Part shown: positions 1 to 5,978 of the stretch, one piece after another | Numbering within the stretch: position 1 is the first letter of the stretch | How the letters are laid out: each line of letters begins with the position of its first letter | From: DATKDU01 sp035512595 | Lineage (GTDB): Bacteria > Planctomycetota > Planctomycetia > Pirellulales > Pirellulaceae | Length of the DNA: 15,468 nt | Direction: 5' to 3' | NCBI GenBank assembly: GCA_035512595.1 | Contig: DATKDU010000500.1 | Coordinates: forward strand, 1-15,468 | The notes under the pieces: model-generated | Seen by the model: only the letters and a program-made list of their open reading frames with translations | Told to the model about the DNA's origin: nothing | Database searches by the model: none | Translations under genes and position numbers: made by a program

Positions 1-236
1 TGCCGCACGGCATTGCGGATGTCGCTTCCCATTTCGACGATCGCCCGGCCGTCGCGGACCGTGTCGCCGACGTAGGAATAGAACTCCGCCATGGCGTAGA
101 CCAACAGCAGCGTCAGCGCCATGGCCACCAGGAGCTCCAGCAGCGTGAATGCCCTGCGAGAGGGGCGGGAAACCCTCTCCCAGCGGGAGAGGGAGCGAGA
201 ATGCGCACCGGGACGACAGACAGCGGCAGTTGCCAT
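1..236 (-). CDS. Prepilin-type N-terminal cleavage/methylation domain protein, 3' part outside window (partial)
   Basis: The first 78 codons of a minus-strand gene that runs off the window. A basic leader of about 29 residues ends in SRRA. It is followed by FTLLELLVAMALTLLLVYAM, the hydrophobic class III signal of type IV pilins and type II secretion pseudopilins, with Glu at +5. Cleavage would fall between Ala29 and Phe30; Ala rather than Gly at -1 is less usual but tolerated in this family. The minor pseudopilin GspJ/PilW group is a plausible assignment, but the C-terminal part that would decide is missing. The ATG is chosen because a purine-rich AGAAGAGG lies about 7 nt upstream. The leader is unusually long because it contains a palindromic repeat (173-193). 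A sigma70-like promoter lies at 377-405. The prepilin signal is certain; the subfamily is inferred. Confidence 0.8.
   Translation of the reverse strand, partial: MATAAVCRPGAHSRSLSRWERVSRPSRRAFTLLELLVAMALTLLLVYAMAEFYSYVGDTVRDGRAIVEMGSDIRNAVR
173..193. repeat. Palindrome inside the prepilin leader
   Basis: Perfect 9-bp arms, CCCTCTCCC and GGGAGAGGG, around the 3-nt loop AGC. It is translated on the minus strand as part of the leader (around SLSRWERV). Similar palindromes are common as intergenic repeats in bacteria. Here it extends the pre-cleavage leader, so the mature protein would be unaffected. Confidence 0.75.
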
Positions 237-348
237 GGCGAGACCTCTTCTCTTCTCTAAAATTCCGTCCCGCCGCGAGCCGCGCAAGGCCGATGCGGGA
301 TGATCCAGGGGGATATGCCGCCCGGCCAAACTGACTGCCGGGACCCAC

Positions 349-372
349 AATGCACCGGCCTCACGGTGCATT
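349..372. repeat. Hairpin at the predicted 5' end of the prepilin transcript
   Basis: Perfect 9-bp arms, AATGCACCG (349-357) and CGGTGCATT (364-372), with a 6-nt loop. It lies just downstream of the predicted -10 box at 377-382, so it would form near the 5' end of the transcript and could stabilise it. Apart from this hairpin and the purine-rich ribosome binding region near 242-255, nothing else is evident in the untranslated stretch 237-376. Confidence 0.55.
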
Positions 373-376
373 CTCT

Positions 377-405
377 ATTCCATCGTCAAAGCGGGGGATT
401 GTCAA
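377..405 (-). promoter_or_regulatory. Predicted sigma70-type promoter for the prepilin gene
   Basis: On the minus strand, a perfect -35 TTGACA (400-405) is followed by a 17-nt spacer and TGGAAT (377-382) as the -10. The start would be near 370, giving a leader of about 134 nt. It lies directly downstream of the large hairpin that follows the kinase-like gene, so the prepilin gene probably has its own promoter. Confidence 0.5.
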
Positions 406-417
406 GCAGAATACCCC

Positions 418-473
418 GTAGGACAGGTTTTCAACCTGTCCAAACCGCAGGACAGGTTGAAAACCTGTCCTAC
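418..473. repeat. Double GTAG-head hairpin repeat (two inverted 24-nt units)
   Basis: Two identical 24-nt units in opposite orientation (418-441 and 450-473) form a perfect 24-bp inverted repeat with an 8-nt loop (442-449). Each unit starts with GTA and is itself a small hairpin with 9-bp arms GGACAGGTT and AACCTGTCC. The outer edge supplies the TAG stop of the kinase-like gene (470-472). No U-run follows, so a role as terminator or mRNA 3'-end stabiliser is inferred from strength and position only. A close relative lies in purC (15387-15410) and a variant lies upstream of nusA (10408-10433). Confidence 0.85.
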
Positions 474-2095
474 GGCTGCTGGGCCACCTTCTCCAGCCGC
501 TCTTCGACCCCCGTCATGTACGGCGCCAGCTCGGCATTGTCCCCGTACATCGTCTGCAGGCTGCGGAGGATTTTCTCGGCCTGAGCACGTTTCTTGTCGG
601 TCAGCAGCTCATCCACTTCGGCCAGCTTCTCCTCGATGAATTGGCCGCGGGAGTCGGTCCGCGCAGCGCCGGTCTCCTCGAGCCTGGCGATCTGCCGGCG
701 GGCGAGCAGGACGTACGGCCGGTCCTCCCCCTCGGGCTTCACCAGGGTCACGATCCCCTGGTAGCGCTCCAGTGCCGTCGCCTGGTCGCCGAATTCCTCG
801 AACTTTTTCGCCTCGGCATACAGCCGCTGCCCCTCGCCGGAGAGCTCGCGTCCCAGCCGGAGGCGATTGGCCAGCCGCTTCTCCGCCAGGCTCATGTCCA
901 TGGTGTCGATATGCTCTTGAGCCCGCTCGGCGTGTTTCCCATTGGGAAATCGCTCCAACAGCGGCTCCAGGTAATGTTCCCGCGCCTGTTGCCAGCGGGA
1001 CGGATCTTCGCTGGCCATCAGCTTCTCGGCCCGGGCCATGAGCCTGTCTTCGCTGACCGGCCAGAAGGGAATCGACAACACTCCGGCAAGTAGCGCGACC
1101 AGCAGCGACAGGCTGAGAACGAGAAACCAGGGGCGCTCCCAGAGGGGCGCATCGTCCCCATCGCCGTCCCGGGATTTCCGCTTGCCGTGGACGAGGCGGC
1201 GGACCTCCTGCTTGTCCACTGGCACCTTGAGGGCACTGATGCCGGCCAGGGCGTGGCGGGCGACGCCTGCGCCGGAGGCCATATTCCGCTTGGTCTCCTC
1301 GAGGGCCAGCAGCACCGCATCGATGGTGTGCGGCCGCCTGGCGGGATCTTTCTCCAGAAGCTGCGAAAGGAGCGCGTCGAGCCACACGGGGGCGTCGAGC
1401 GCCACGGTCATCACCCGCGGCGGCATTTGCGACAGATGCGCCTCGGCCACTTCGTCGGCCGAGTTCCCCAAGAAGGGAGTGCGGCCCGTCAGCATCTCGA
1501 ACATCAGGCAGCCGAGCATGTACAGGTCGGCTTTGTGGGTGATGTTCTCCGCGCGGCGAATCTGCTCGGGGGACTGATAGGCGATCCGCGGCAGCGAGCG
1601 GGTCTGCGACGAAGTGCAGAGCGGGTTCTTCTCGCGCTCCTTGCGGAAGTCGGTGACCTTGGCCTGGCCGGCGGAGGTGATCAGGATCTTGTCGGGGGTC
1701 AGGTCGTGGTGCGTCAGCTCGATCTCGCCGGCCGCTTGGAGGGCCTGGCCGATCTGCACGGCGAAATCGACCGTCTGTTCCCAGCCGAGCCGGCCGCGGC
1801 GGGCCAGGAGCGAGCTGAGCGATTCGCCCCCGATCAGCTCGTAGGCGATGTAGGCCTGCCGCTCGTCCATGTTGCCGCCGAAGCAGCGAACGACGTGGGG
1901 ATCCTGCAAGCGTTTGAGGAGGGCCATCTCGTCGCCAAACAGGAGCCGGCCGTGGAGATTGGCGGCGAGCGAGACGGGGAGGACCTTGAGGGCGACCTGG
2001 CGGCGCTGCTGAACGTGGATGGCGCGGTAGACGTGGCAGCCGGCGGGACCGAGCCGCTCTTCGAGAGCAAACGGTCCGACTCGAGATTCGTCCAT
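470..2095 (-). CDS. Membrane-anchored Ser/Thr protein kinase-like protein, catalytic motifs degenerate
   Basis: 541 residues. An N-terminal protein-kinase fold (about 8-265) is followed by a basic linker, one membrane segment (about 322-345) and a C-terminal region of about 195 residues rich in TPR-like helices (346-541), probably outside the cytoplasmic membrane. The VALK lysine (Lys37), a candidate alpha-C glutamate (Glu56), an APE-like SPE (175-177) and the D190-LYMLG-CLMFEMLTG helix are present. The catalytic loop is HHDLTPDK (129-136) instead of HRDLKPxN, so the catalytic-loop Lys and the metal-binding Asn are replaced. DFG is DFR (149-151), and the glycine loop (LGPAGCHVY) is poor. It may be a pseudokinase or weakly active. 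The stop codon is formed by the adjoining repeat. A TACAAT box at 2123-2128 could be a -10 element, but its -35 would lie in the heptamer array and is poor. Targets cannot be inferred. Confidence 0.88.
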   Translation of the reverse strand: MDESRVGPFALEERLGPAGCHVYRAIHVQQRRQVALKVLPVSLAANLHGRLLFGDEMALLKRLQDPHVVRCFGGNMDERQAYIAYELIGGESLSSLLARRGRLGWEQTVDFAVQIGQALQAAGEIELTHHDLTPDKILITSAGQAKVTDFRKEREKNPLCTSSQTRSLPRIAYQSPEQIRRAENITHKADLYMLGCLMFEMLTGRTPFLGNSADEVAEAHLSQMPPRVMTVALDAPVWLDALLSQLLEKDPARRPHTIDAVLLALEETKRNMASGAGVARHALAGISALKVPVDKQEVRRLVHGKRKSRDGDGDDAPLWERPWFLVLSLSLLVALLAGVLSIPFWPVSEDRLMARAEKLMASEDPSRWQQAREHYLEPLLERFPNGKHAERAQEHIDTMDMSLAEKRLANRLRLGRELSGEGQRLYAEAKKFEEFGDQATALERYQGIVTLVKPEGEDRPYVLLARRQIARLEETGAARTDSRGQFIEEKLAEVDELLTDKKRAQAEKILRSLQTMYGDNAELAPYMTGVEERLEKVAQQP

Positions 2096-2139
2096 AGCGC
2101 CAGTTCCGGGGGATTGGCGACTATTGTAATCGGCGGAGA

Positions 2140-2195
2140 GGGTTCAGGGTTCAGGGTTCGGGGTTCAGGGTTCGGGGTTCAGGGTTCAGGGGTCG
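2140..2195. repeat. Heptanucleotide array GGGTTCA/G, 7 units plus a degenerate eighth
   Basis: Seven consecutive 7-nt units GGGTTCA or GGGTTCG from 2140 to 2188, then a decayed unit. The G-rich strand is the plus strand, which is the template strand for the kinase-like gene that starts 44 nt away. Four or more GGG runs with 4-nt loops meet the usual G-quadruplex pattern. Confidence 0.9.
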
Positions 2196-2200
2196 GAGGA

Positions 2201-2258
2201 GGCGGCAATTGCAAATTGATAATTTGCAATTGGCAATTTACAATTTTCAATTGCCGCC
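2201..2258. repeat. AT-rich inverted repeat between kinase-like gene and fliG
   Basis: Outer arms GGCGGCAATTG (2201-2211) and CAATTGCCGCC (2248-2258) are perfect 11-bp complements. Inside lies a second hairpin, GCAAATT-GAT-AATTTGC (2211-2227), followed by more CAATT variants. The low GC content contrasts sharply with the flanking genes. Confidence 0.75.
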
Positions 2259-2263
2259 GTCTC

Positions 2264-2310
2264 TATTCCCTATTCCCTACTACTACTCCTGAACCCTGAA
2301 CCCTGAACCC
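2264..2310. repeat. TATTCCC and TGAACCC heptamers after fliG
   Basis: Two TATTCCC units (2264-2277), TAC triplets, then three TGAACCC units (2290-2310). The last are the reverse complement of the GGGTTCA array at 2140-2195, so the two arrays could pair across the spacer. The array begins immediately next to the TAG stop codon of fliG. Confidence 0.8.
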
Positions 2311-2311
2311 T

Positions 2312-3304
2312 CTACTGCACGAACTCCTCACTCTCCTCCGGCGCTTGCACCGTGATCTCCCCGGCGTCTTCCAGCCGGCGGACGATGTCCACGATCTGCT
2401 GCTGCACCTGCTCTACTTCCGAGAGGCGGACCGCGCCCAGGTATTCCATTTCTTCCTGGAGAAGGGCGGCGGCCCGCTGGGACATGTTCCCCAGGATCCG
2501 CGCCTTCAGGTCGGCACTGGCCGCTTTGAGGGCCATGGCCCACTGGCTGGTCTCGACGTTCTTGAGAACTGACTGAAGATCTTTATCCGAGAGCTTGCAG
2601 AGATCTTCAAAAATGAACATCAGCCGGCGGATTTCCTCGACGAGTGCCGGGTCTTCCTGGGCCAAATTCTCCATCAGCGCCCGCCCGGTCGTGCGGTCGG
2701 TGACGTTGAGGATCTCGGCCACGCTGGTGACCCCGCCCGCCTTCTGGAACGACTGGTTCATCAGGTTGCTCATGCGGTGCTCCAGGCCGTGCTCGACTTC
2801 CTGGATCACCTCGGGGCTGGTTTGCCCCATGTTGGCGATGCGGCGAATCACGGCGAGCTGGCGGTCGGCGGGGAGCCCCTTGACGATCTCCGCCCCGTAG
2901 GCCGGCGGCAGATGCGACAGGATCAGGGCGATCGTCTGCGGGTGCTCGTCGATGACGTAGGTCAGCAGGTTCTGCGGATCGACCTTCTTGAGGAAGTGGA
3001 AGGGGAGGGCCTCGATCGAGTGCTTGAGGTTCTCGAGGGTGCCGCCGGCCTTGTCGCCGAACGCCCGTTCGACGAGCGACTTGGCGACCTCGACCCCGCC
3101 CAGCTCGCCGCCGAGGGAATGCGGATTGGATTCGGCAAATTCTTTGGCGACCGACGCCAATTCGTCCCCCGCCAGCCGCCCCAGCTTGGCGATCTGAATG
3201 GTGACCGCTTCCACCTGCTTGGGGGTGAGCTTGGACAGAATCTGAGCAGCCTGCTCTTCGGGGAGGCAGGTGAGGAGGATCGCGGCTTTGCGGACTTCGG
3301 GCAC
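2312..3304 (-). CDS. fliG: Flagellar motor switch protein FliG
   Basis: 330 residues, the usual FliG length. FliG forms the cytoplasmic rotor ring under the flagellar MS ring, and its C-terminal domain receives torque from MotA/MotB. The N-terminal domain starts with VRKAAILL. The middle domain carries EHPQ (120-123) and the GG linker (190-191). The C-terminal domain carries MFIFEDL (229-235) and NMSQRAA. The torque-helix charges known from E. coli FliG appear conserved: Lys267, Arg277, the acidic pair Glu284-Glu285 and Arg293. The start is GTG; upstream in frame, heptamer repeats bring stop codons, so no long extension is possible. No Shine-Dalgarno sequence is seen, because the GGGTTCA array begins 6 nt upstream. 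No other flagellar gene is in the window. The family call is secure. Confidence 0.96.
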   Translation of the reverse strand: MPEVRKAAILLTCLPEEQAAQILSKLTPKQVEAVTIQIAKLGRLAGDELASVAKEFAESNPHSLGGELGGVEVAKSLVERAFGDKAGGTLENLKHSIEALPFHFLKKVDPQNLLTYVIDEHPQTIALILSHLPPAYGAEIVKGLPADRQLAVIRRIANMGQTSPEVIQEVEHGLEHRMSNLMNQSFQKAGGVTSVAEILNVTDRTTGRALMENLAQEDPALVEEIRRLMFIFEDLCKLSDKDLQSVLKNVETSQWAMALKAASADLKARILGNMSQRAAALLQEEMEYLGAVRLSEVEQVQQQIVDIVRRLEDAGEITVQAPEESEEFVQ

Positions 3305-3310
3305 GGGGGA

Positions 3311-3362
3311 GGGTTCAGGGTTCAGGGTTCAGGGTTCAGGGTTCAGGGTTCAGGGTTCAGGG
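3311..3362. repeat. Heptanucleotide array GGGTTCA, 7 perfect units
   Basis: Seven uninterrupted GGGTTCA copies (3311-3359) plus GGG. The array ends 6 nt from the fliG start codon. The G-rich strand is the template strand, so the fliG mRNA leader would read as UGAACCC repeats. It meets the G-quadruplex pattern (GGG runs with TTCA loops). Confidence 0.95.
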
Positions 3363-3587
3363 CGGAGGAGTAAGAGAATGAAATGAGGAAAGACAAGTCC
3401 TACTCGTTCTCTTGCTCTTACTCCTCTTCCTAATCTTACTCCTACTTCTTTCTCTCTCTCCGTCCGACAGCGCAGGGCCATTTCGCGACCGAGTGCTAGC
3501 ACGACCCCGCCAGGTTCCGCGAATCTTGCCGCAGGAGACAAATGCTGTCGAGGCCAATTCTGATGAGCGACCAGGTCCCCAGGCCCC
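3363..3587. other. Spacer upstream of fliG: polypyrimidine tract with inverted repeat, no gene seen
   Basis: On the plus strand this holds a strongly pyrimidine-biased tract (about 3398-3468) built from TTACTCC-like words. AGGAGTAAGAG (3366-3376) is the perfect 11-bp complement of CTCTTACTCCT (3415-3425). The short open frames here have low-complexity Arg/Lys/Ser or Leu/Ser products and no recognisable domain, so no gene is called. No convincing fliG promoter was found. Confidence 0.6.
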
Positions 3588-3638
3588 TGACCAATGACGC
3601 GTGGCCCCCTTTGGTCATTGGGGCTTGGTCATTGGTCA
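3588..3638. repeat. TTGGTCA-based hairpin after yebC
   Basis: TGACCAATGAC (3588-3598) pairs perfectly with GTCATTGGTCA (3628-3638). Between them lies more TTGGTCATTGG sequence, so the element is built from TTGGTCA heptamer-like words. It starts 5 nt after the yebC stop, and a GTAGGA motif overlaps that TAG stop codon. It could act as a 3'-end structure, but there is no U-run. Confidence 0.7.
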
Positions 3639-3642
3639 TTTC

Positions 3643-4395
3643 CTACGTGCCAATCGCCGCCAGCGCTTCGTCGGGAATATTGAAGTTGGCCGAGACGCTC
3701 TGCACGTCGTCGTGGTCGTCGAGCTCGTTGACCAGGTCCAGCACGGTCCTGGCCGTTTCGACGTCGGCGACTTCCACTGTGCTGGTCGGAATGCGGGCGA
3801 GCTGTTTTGATTCGGGCTCGATCCCCCCGGCAGTCAGGGCGTCCGACAGTGCGGCAAACGCATCGGCGGGGGCGGTGACCTGAAACGCGTCCCCCTGGCG
3901 GGCCAGATCGTCAGCGCCGGCTTCCAGGACGATCTCCATCAGCTTCTCTTCGTCGATCTTGGCGGCCGAGACGATGAACACGCTCTTGCGCTCGAACATC
4001 CAGGCGACGCAGCCGGTGCCGCCGAGCTTGCCGCCGTGCTTGTCGAAAATCTTGCGGACTTCGGGGGCCGTGCGGTGGCGGTTGTCGGTGACGATTTCAC
4101 AGAGGATGGCCACGCCGCCGGGACCGTAGCCCTCGTAAAGAATCTCTTCAATTTCACCCCCTTCCAGCTCGCCGGTCCCTTTCTTGACGGCCCGCTCGAT
4201 GTTGTCCTTGGGCATCGAGACTGCTTTGGCGTCGTTGATCGCATACCGCAGGCGGAGGTTGCTGTCGGGATCGCCTCCCCCCATCTTGGCGGCGACGATG
4301 ATCGCCTTGGAGAGCTTGCTCCACAGCTTGCCGCGCTTGGCATCGACTGCCGCTTTGCGGTGCTTGATATTGGCCCAAGGGGAATGACCAGCCAT
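3643..4395 (-). CDS. yebC: YebC/PmpR family protein (TACO1-like)
   Basis: 250 residues, full length for the family. It opens with the hallmark MAGHSPWANIKHRK and keeps the LRYAINDAKAVSMPKDNIERAVKK and YEGYGPGGVAI blocks, with the acidic C-terminal domain ending in NIPDE. The family was long annotated as DNA-binding regulators (PmpR). The mitochondrial member TACO1 and, more recently, bacterial members are linked to translation of difficult sequences, so the precise role here is open. The ATG is fixed by the conserved N-terminus. No Shine-Dalgarno sequence is seen: the leader immediately upstream is CCCTCCCGCC followed by heptamer repeats. In many bacteria yebC lies beside ruvC; here it lies downstream of rbfA and the endonuclease-III-like gene. 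Confidence 0.96.
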   Translation of the reverse strand: MAGHSPWANIKHRKAAVDAKRGKLWSKLSKAIIVAAKMGGGDPDSNLRLRYAINDAKAVSMPKDNIERAVKKGTGELEGGEIEEILYEGYGPGGVAILCEIVTDNRHRTAPEVRKIFDKHGGKLGGTGCVAWMFERKSVFIVSAAKIDEEKLMEIVLEAGADDLARQGDAFQVTAPADAFAALSDALTAGGIEPESKQLARIPTSTVEVADVETARTVLDLVNELDDHDDVQSVSANFNIPDEALAAIGT

Positions 4396-4402
4396 GGCGG
4401 GA

Positions 4403-4481
<79 letters not shown>

Positions 4482-4490
4482 TCACTCTCA

Positions 4491-4518
4491 CCACTCACCA
4501 CTCACCACTCACCACTCA
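4491..4518. repeat. Heptanucleotide array CCACTCA, 4 units
   Basis: Four perfect CCACTCA copies with degenerate copies on both sides. It is the third different 7-nt array in the 135-bp spacer between yebC and the endonuclease-III-like gene, ending 12 nt from that gene's stop codon. Confidence 0.93.
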
Positions 4519-4530
4519 CCACCTGACCCC

Positions 4531-5499
4531 TCAGCGCGGTTTCTTCTTCGCCAGTCCTTTGCCGCTGTCCTTTTTGGCGGCATCTTCTTTCTTCTTGACC
4601 GGCGGCGGAGGCGATTTCTCCTTAGCGGCCGGCGGCTGTGGTGGGGCGGGGCCTTTGACCGGCGGCTTGGGCAGCGGTTTGGCAGGGGGCCGGCCGTAGG
4701 ACTTGCCCGACTTGGGGGGAGCCTGCGCGGCTTGCTGCGCCCGGGCTTCCTCCTTGGCGGCCGCCTTTCGCTTCGCGCGATCAACCGCCGCCTGCTGCGC
4801 CAGCTCCTCGACCCGCGTGGCCCGCTTGGCGACGCGCTCCTTGAAATCCGAATCGACCTCGGCCAGGATCGCCTTCAGCTTCGAAGAGCCGGGAGACGCC
4901 AGATAGTCGGCCCCCAATTGCTGCAGGAGCGAGCCGAACTCGACCCCTTTGTTCTTGGGGATCGCCCGCTCCAGTCCCGGCACCTGCCCTTTCTCAATTT
5001 CGCCGTCGCTGATAACGCCCACGGCGTACAGCACCTCCATCGCCCCCTGGTTGACCGGGATCGAATGCCCCGCCAGCGCGTTCTGGGCGACGTACGACCG
5101 CACGAAGGGCGTGGTGCCGGCAATCCGCTCCAGGTCCTTCTCCGCCTTGCCCAGGTTCTGCTTGCGGAGCGCTTCCAGGTCGAACTGGTAGCCGGTCTCG
5201 AACACCGACTGCAGCGCCTTCTTGATCCGCTGCCCCGCGGCAATCGCATCGGGAAGGCCGGAGAGGACTTCGGCCAGCTCGCTCACCGTCGTGACGCGGA
5301 TTTCGTTCCAGTCGAAGTACAGCTCCTTGAGCTTGGCCAGCGCCTCGTCGGCCGCGTCAGGCCGGGCGTTTTCCAGGCAGGAGGCGTACAGCAGGTGCTC
5401 CAGCACGCCGCGATCGGACGGCGGCGCGTAAGGCTTGTAGTGCTTGCGCAGGATCTTATGAAGCTTCGTCAGGATCGCCGCACGGTTGGGTGTCGTCAT
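4531..5499 (-). CDS. Endonuclease III-like (HhH-GPD fold) protein lacking catalytic residues, with basic Pro/Lys/Ala tail
   Basis: 322 residues. Residues about 15-160 resemble the HhH-GPD fold of endonuclease III: LLYASCLENA, then GLPDAIAAGQRIKKAL, then a hairpin-like segment. In E. coli Nth the catalytic Lys lies in LPGVGRKTA and the Asp in VDTH. The aligned segments here are IAGTTPFVRS (Phe132 at the Lys position) and VNQG (Asn150 at the Asp position). The Cys cluster for a 4Fe-4S centre is absent; Cys41 is the only cysteine. From about 200 the protein becomes helical and charged, then a low-complexity Lys/Pro/Ala tail (about 251-322) recalling histone-H1-like tails. Glycosylase activity is therefore unlikely; a DNA-binding role is inferred. 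The gene follows rbfA by 71 nt on the same strand. The fold assignment is moderate because similarity is weak. Confidence 0.72.
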   Translation of the reverse strand: MTTPNRAAILTKLHKILRKHYKPYAPPSDRGVLEHLLYASCLENARPDAADEALAKLKELYFDWNEIRVTTVSELAEVLSGLPDAIAAGQRIKKALQSVFETGYQFDLEALRKQNLGKAEKDLERIAGTTPFVRSYVAQNALAGHSIPVNQGAMEVLYAVGVISDGEIEKGQVPGLERAIPKNKGVEFGSLLQQLGADYLASPGSSKLKAILAEVDSDFKERVAKRATRVEELAQQAAVDRAKRKAAAKEEARAQQAAQAPPKSGKSYGRPPAKPLPKPPVKGPAPPQPPAAKEKSPPPPVKKKEDAAKKDSGKGLAKKKPR

Positions 5500-5538
5500 G
5501 CCGGTGTATCAATGATTTGTTCAGAGATGAAATGTCGA

Positions 5539-5556
5539 TCGGCCCGCAAGGGCCGA
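5539..5556 (-). terminator. Possible weak terminator hairpin after rbfA
   Basis: TCGGCCC and GGGCCGA form a perfect 7-bp stem with a 4-nt loop, 14 nt past the rbfA stop on the minus strand. Only a short, interrupted T-stretch (CATTTCATC) follows, so termination is uncertain. Confidence 0.3.
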
Positions 5557-5570
5557 GCTGCAATTGGGTG

Positions 5571-5966
5571 TCAGTCTTCGACTTCGTCAGAGCCTTCAGG
5601 ATTTTCTGCGGGTGTCTTCTCGGGCTTCGGCAGCACTTCGCTCAGGATCCGCGCCACTTCGAGGGAGTTCTTGACCCCCTTGTCCAGCTCGAACGTCAGC
5701 CGCGGCGTATAGCGCATGTCGATTTCGTCGGCAATCCGCTTTTGCAGAAAGCCGGCCGAGTGTTGCAGGCCGGCCAGCGACAGCCGCTCCTGCTTCTCGT
5801 CCCCCATGATCGACACGTGGACCTTGGCGGATTTCATGTCGGGGGCCACTTCGACCATCGTCACGGTGACGTTTTTGACGCGCGGGTCGCGCACCTCCGT
5901 GAGGATGGCCATGCTGACCACCTCGCGGATTGCTTCGGCCGCTTTCAAGAGACGACGAGAACTCAT
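5571..5966 (-). CDS. rbfA: Ribosome-binding factor A
   Basis: 131 residues, typical for RbfA, a small KH-fold protein that binds the 30S subunit during late 16S rRNA maturation and cold adaptation. Family blocks are visible: REVVSMAILTEVRDPRV, VTVTMVEVAPDMKSAKVHVSI, the SAGFLQKRIADEI helix-kink region with its Ala-Gly, and RYTPRLTFELD. The C-terminal 20 residues are acidic and Pro-rich. The start is supported by GGAG 7 nt upstream of ATG, overlapping the infB stop codon. The order infB-rbfA is the classic one. truB and rpsO, which often follow, are absent; the endonuclease-III-like gene follows instead. Confidence 0.96.
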   Translation of the reverse strand: MSSRRLLKAAEAIREVVSMAILTEVRDPRVKNVTVTMVEVAPDMKSAKVHVSIMGDEKQERLSLAGLQHSAGFLQKRIADEIDMRYTPRLTFELDKGVKNSLEVARILSEVLPKPEKTPAENPEGSDEVED

Positions 5967-5972
5967 GGATCG

Positions 5973-5978
5973 CTCCTA
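5973..5978 (-). promoter_or_regulatory. rbfA ribosome binding site overlapping the infB stop codon
   Basis: On the minus strand, TAGGAG combines the infB stop TAG (5976-5978) with the GGAG Shine-Dalgarno of rbfA, 6 to 7 nt before its ATG. This arrangement favours translational coupling of infB and rbfA. Confidence 0.75.
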
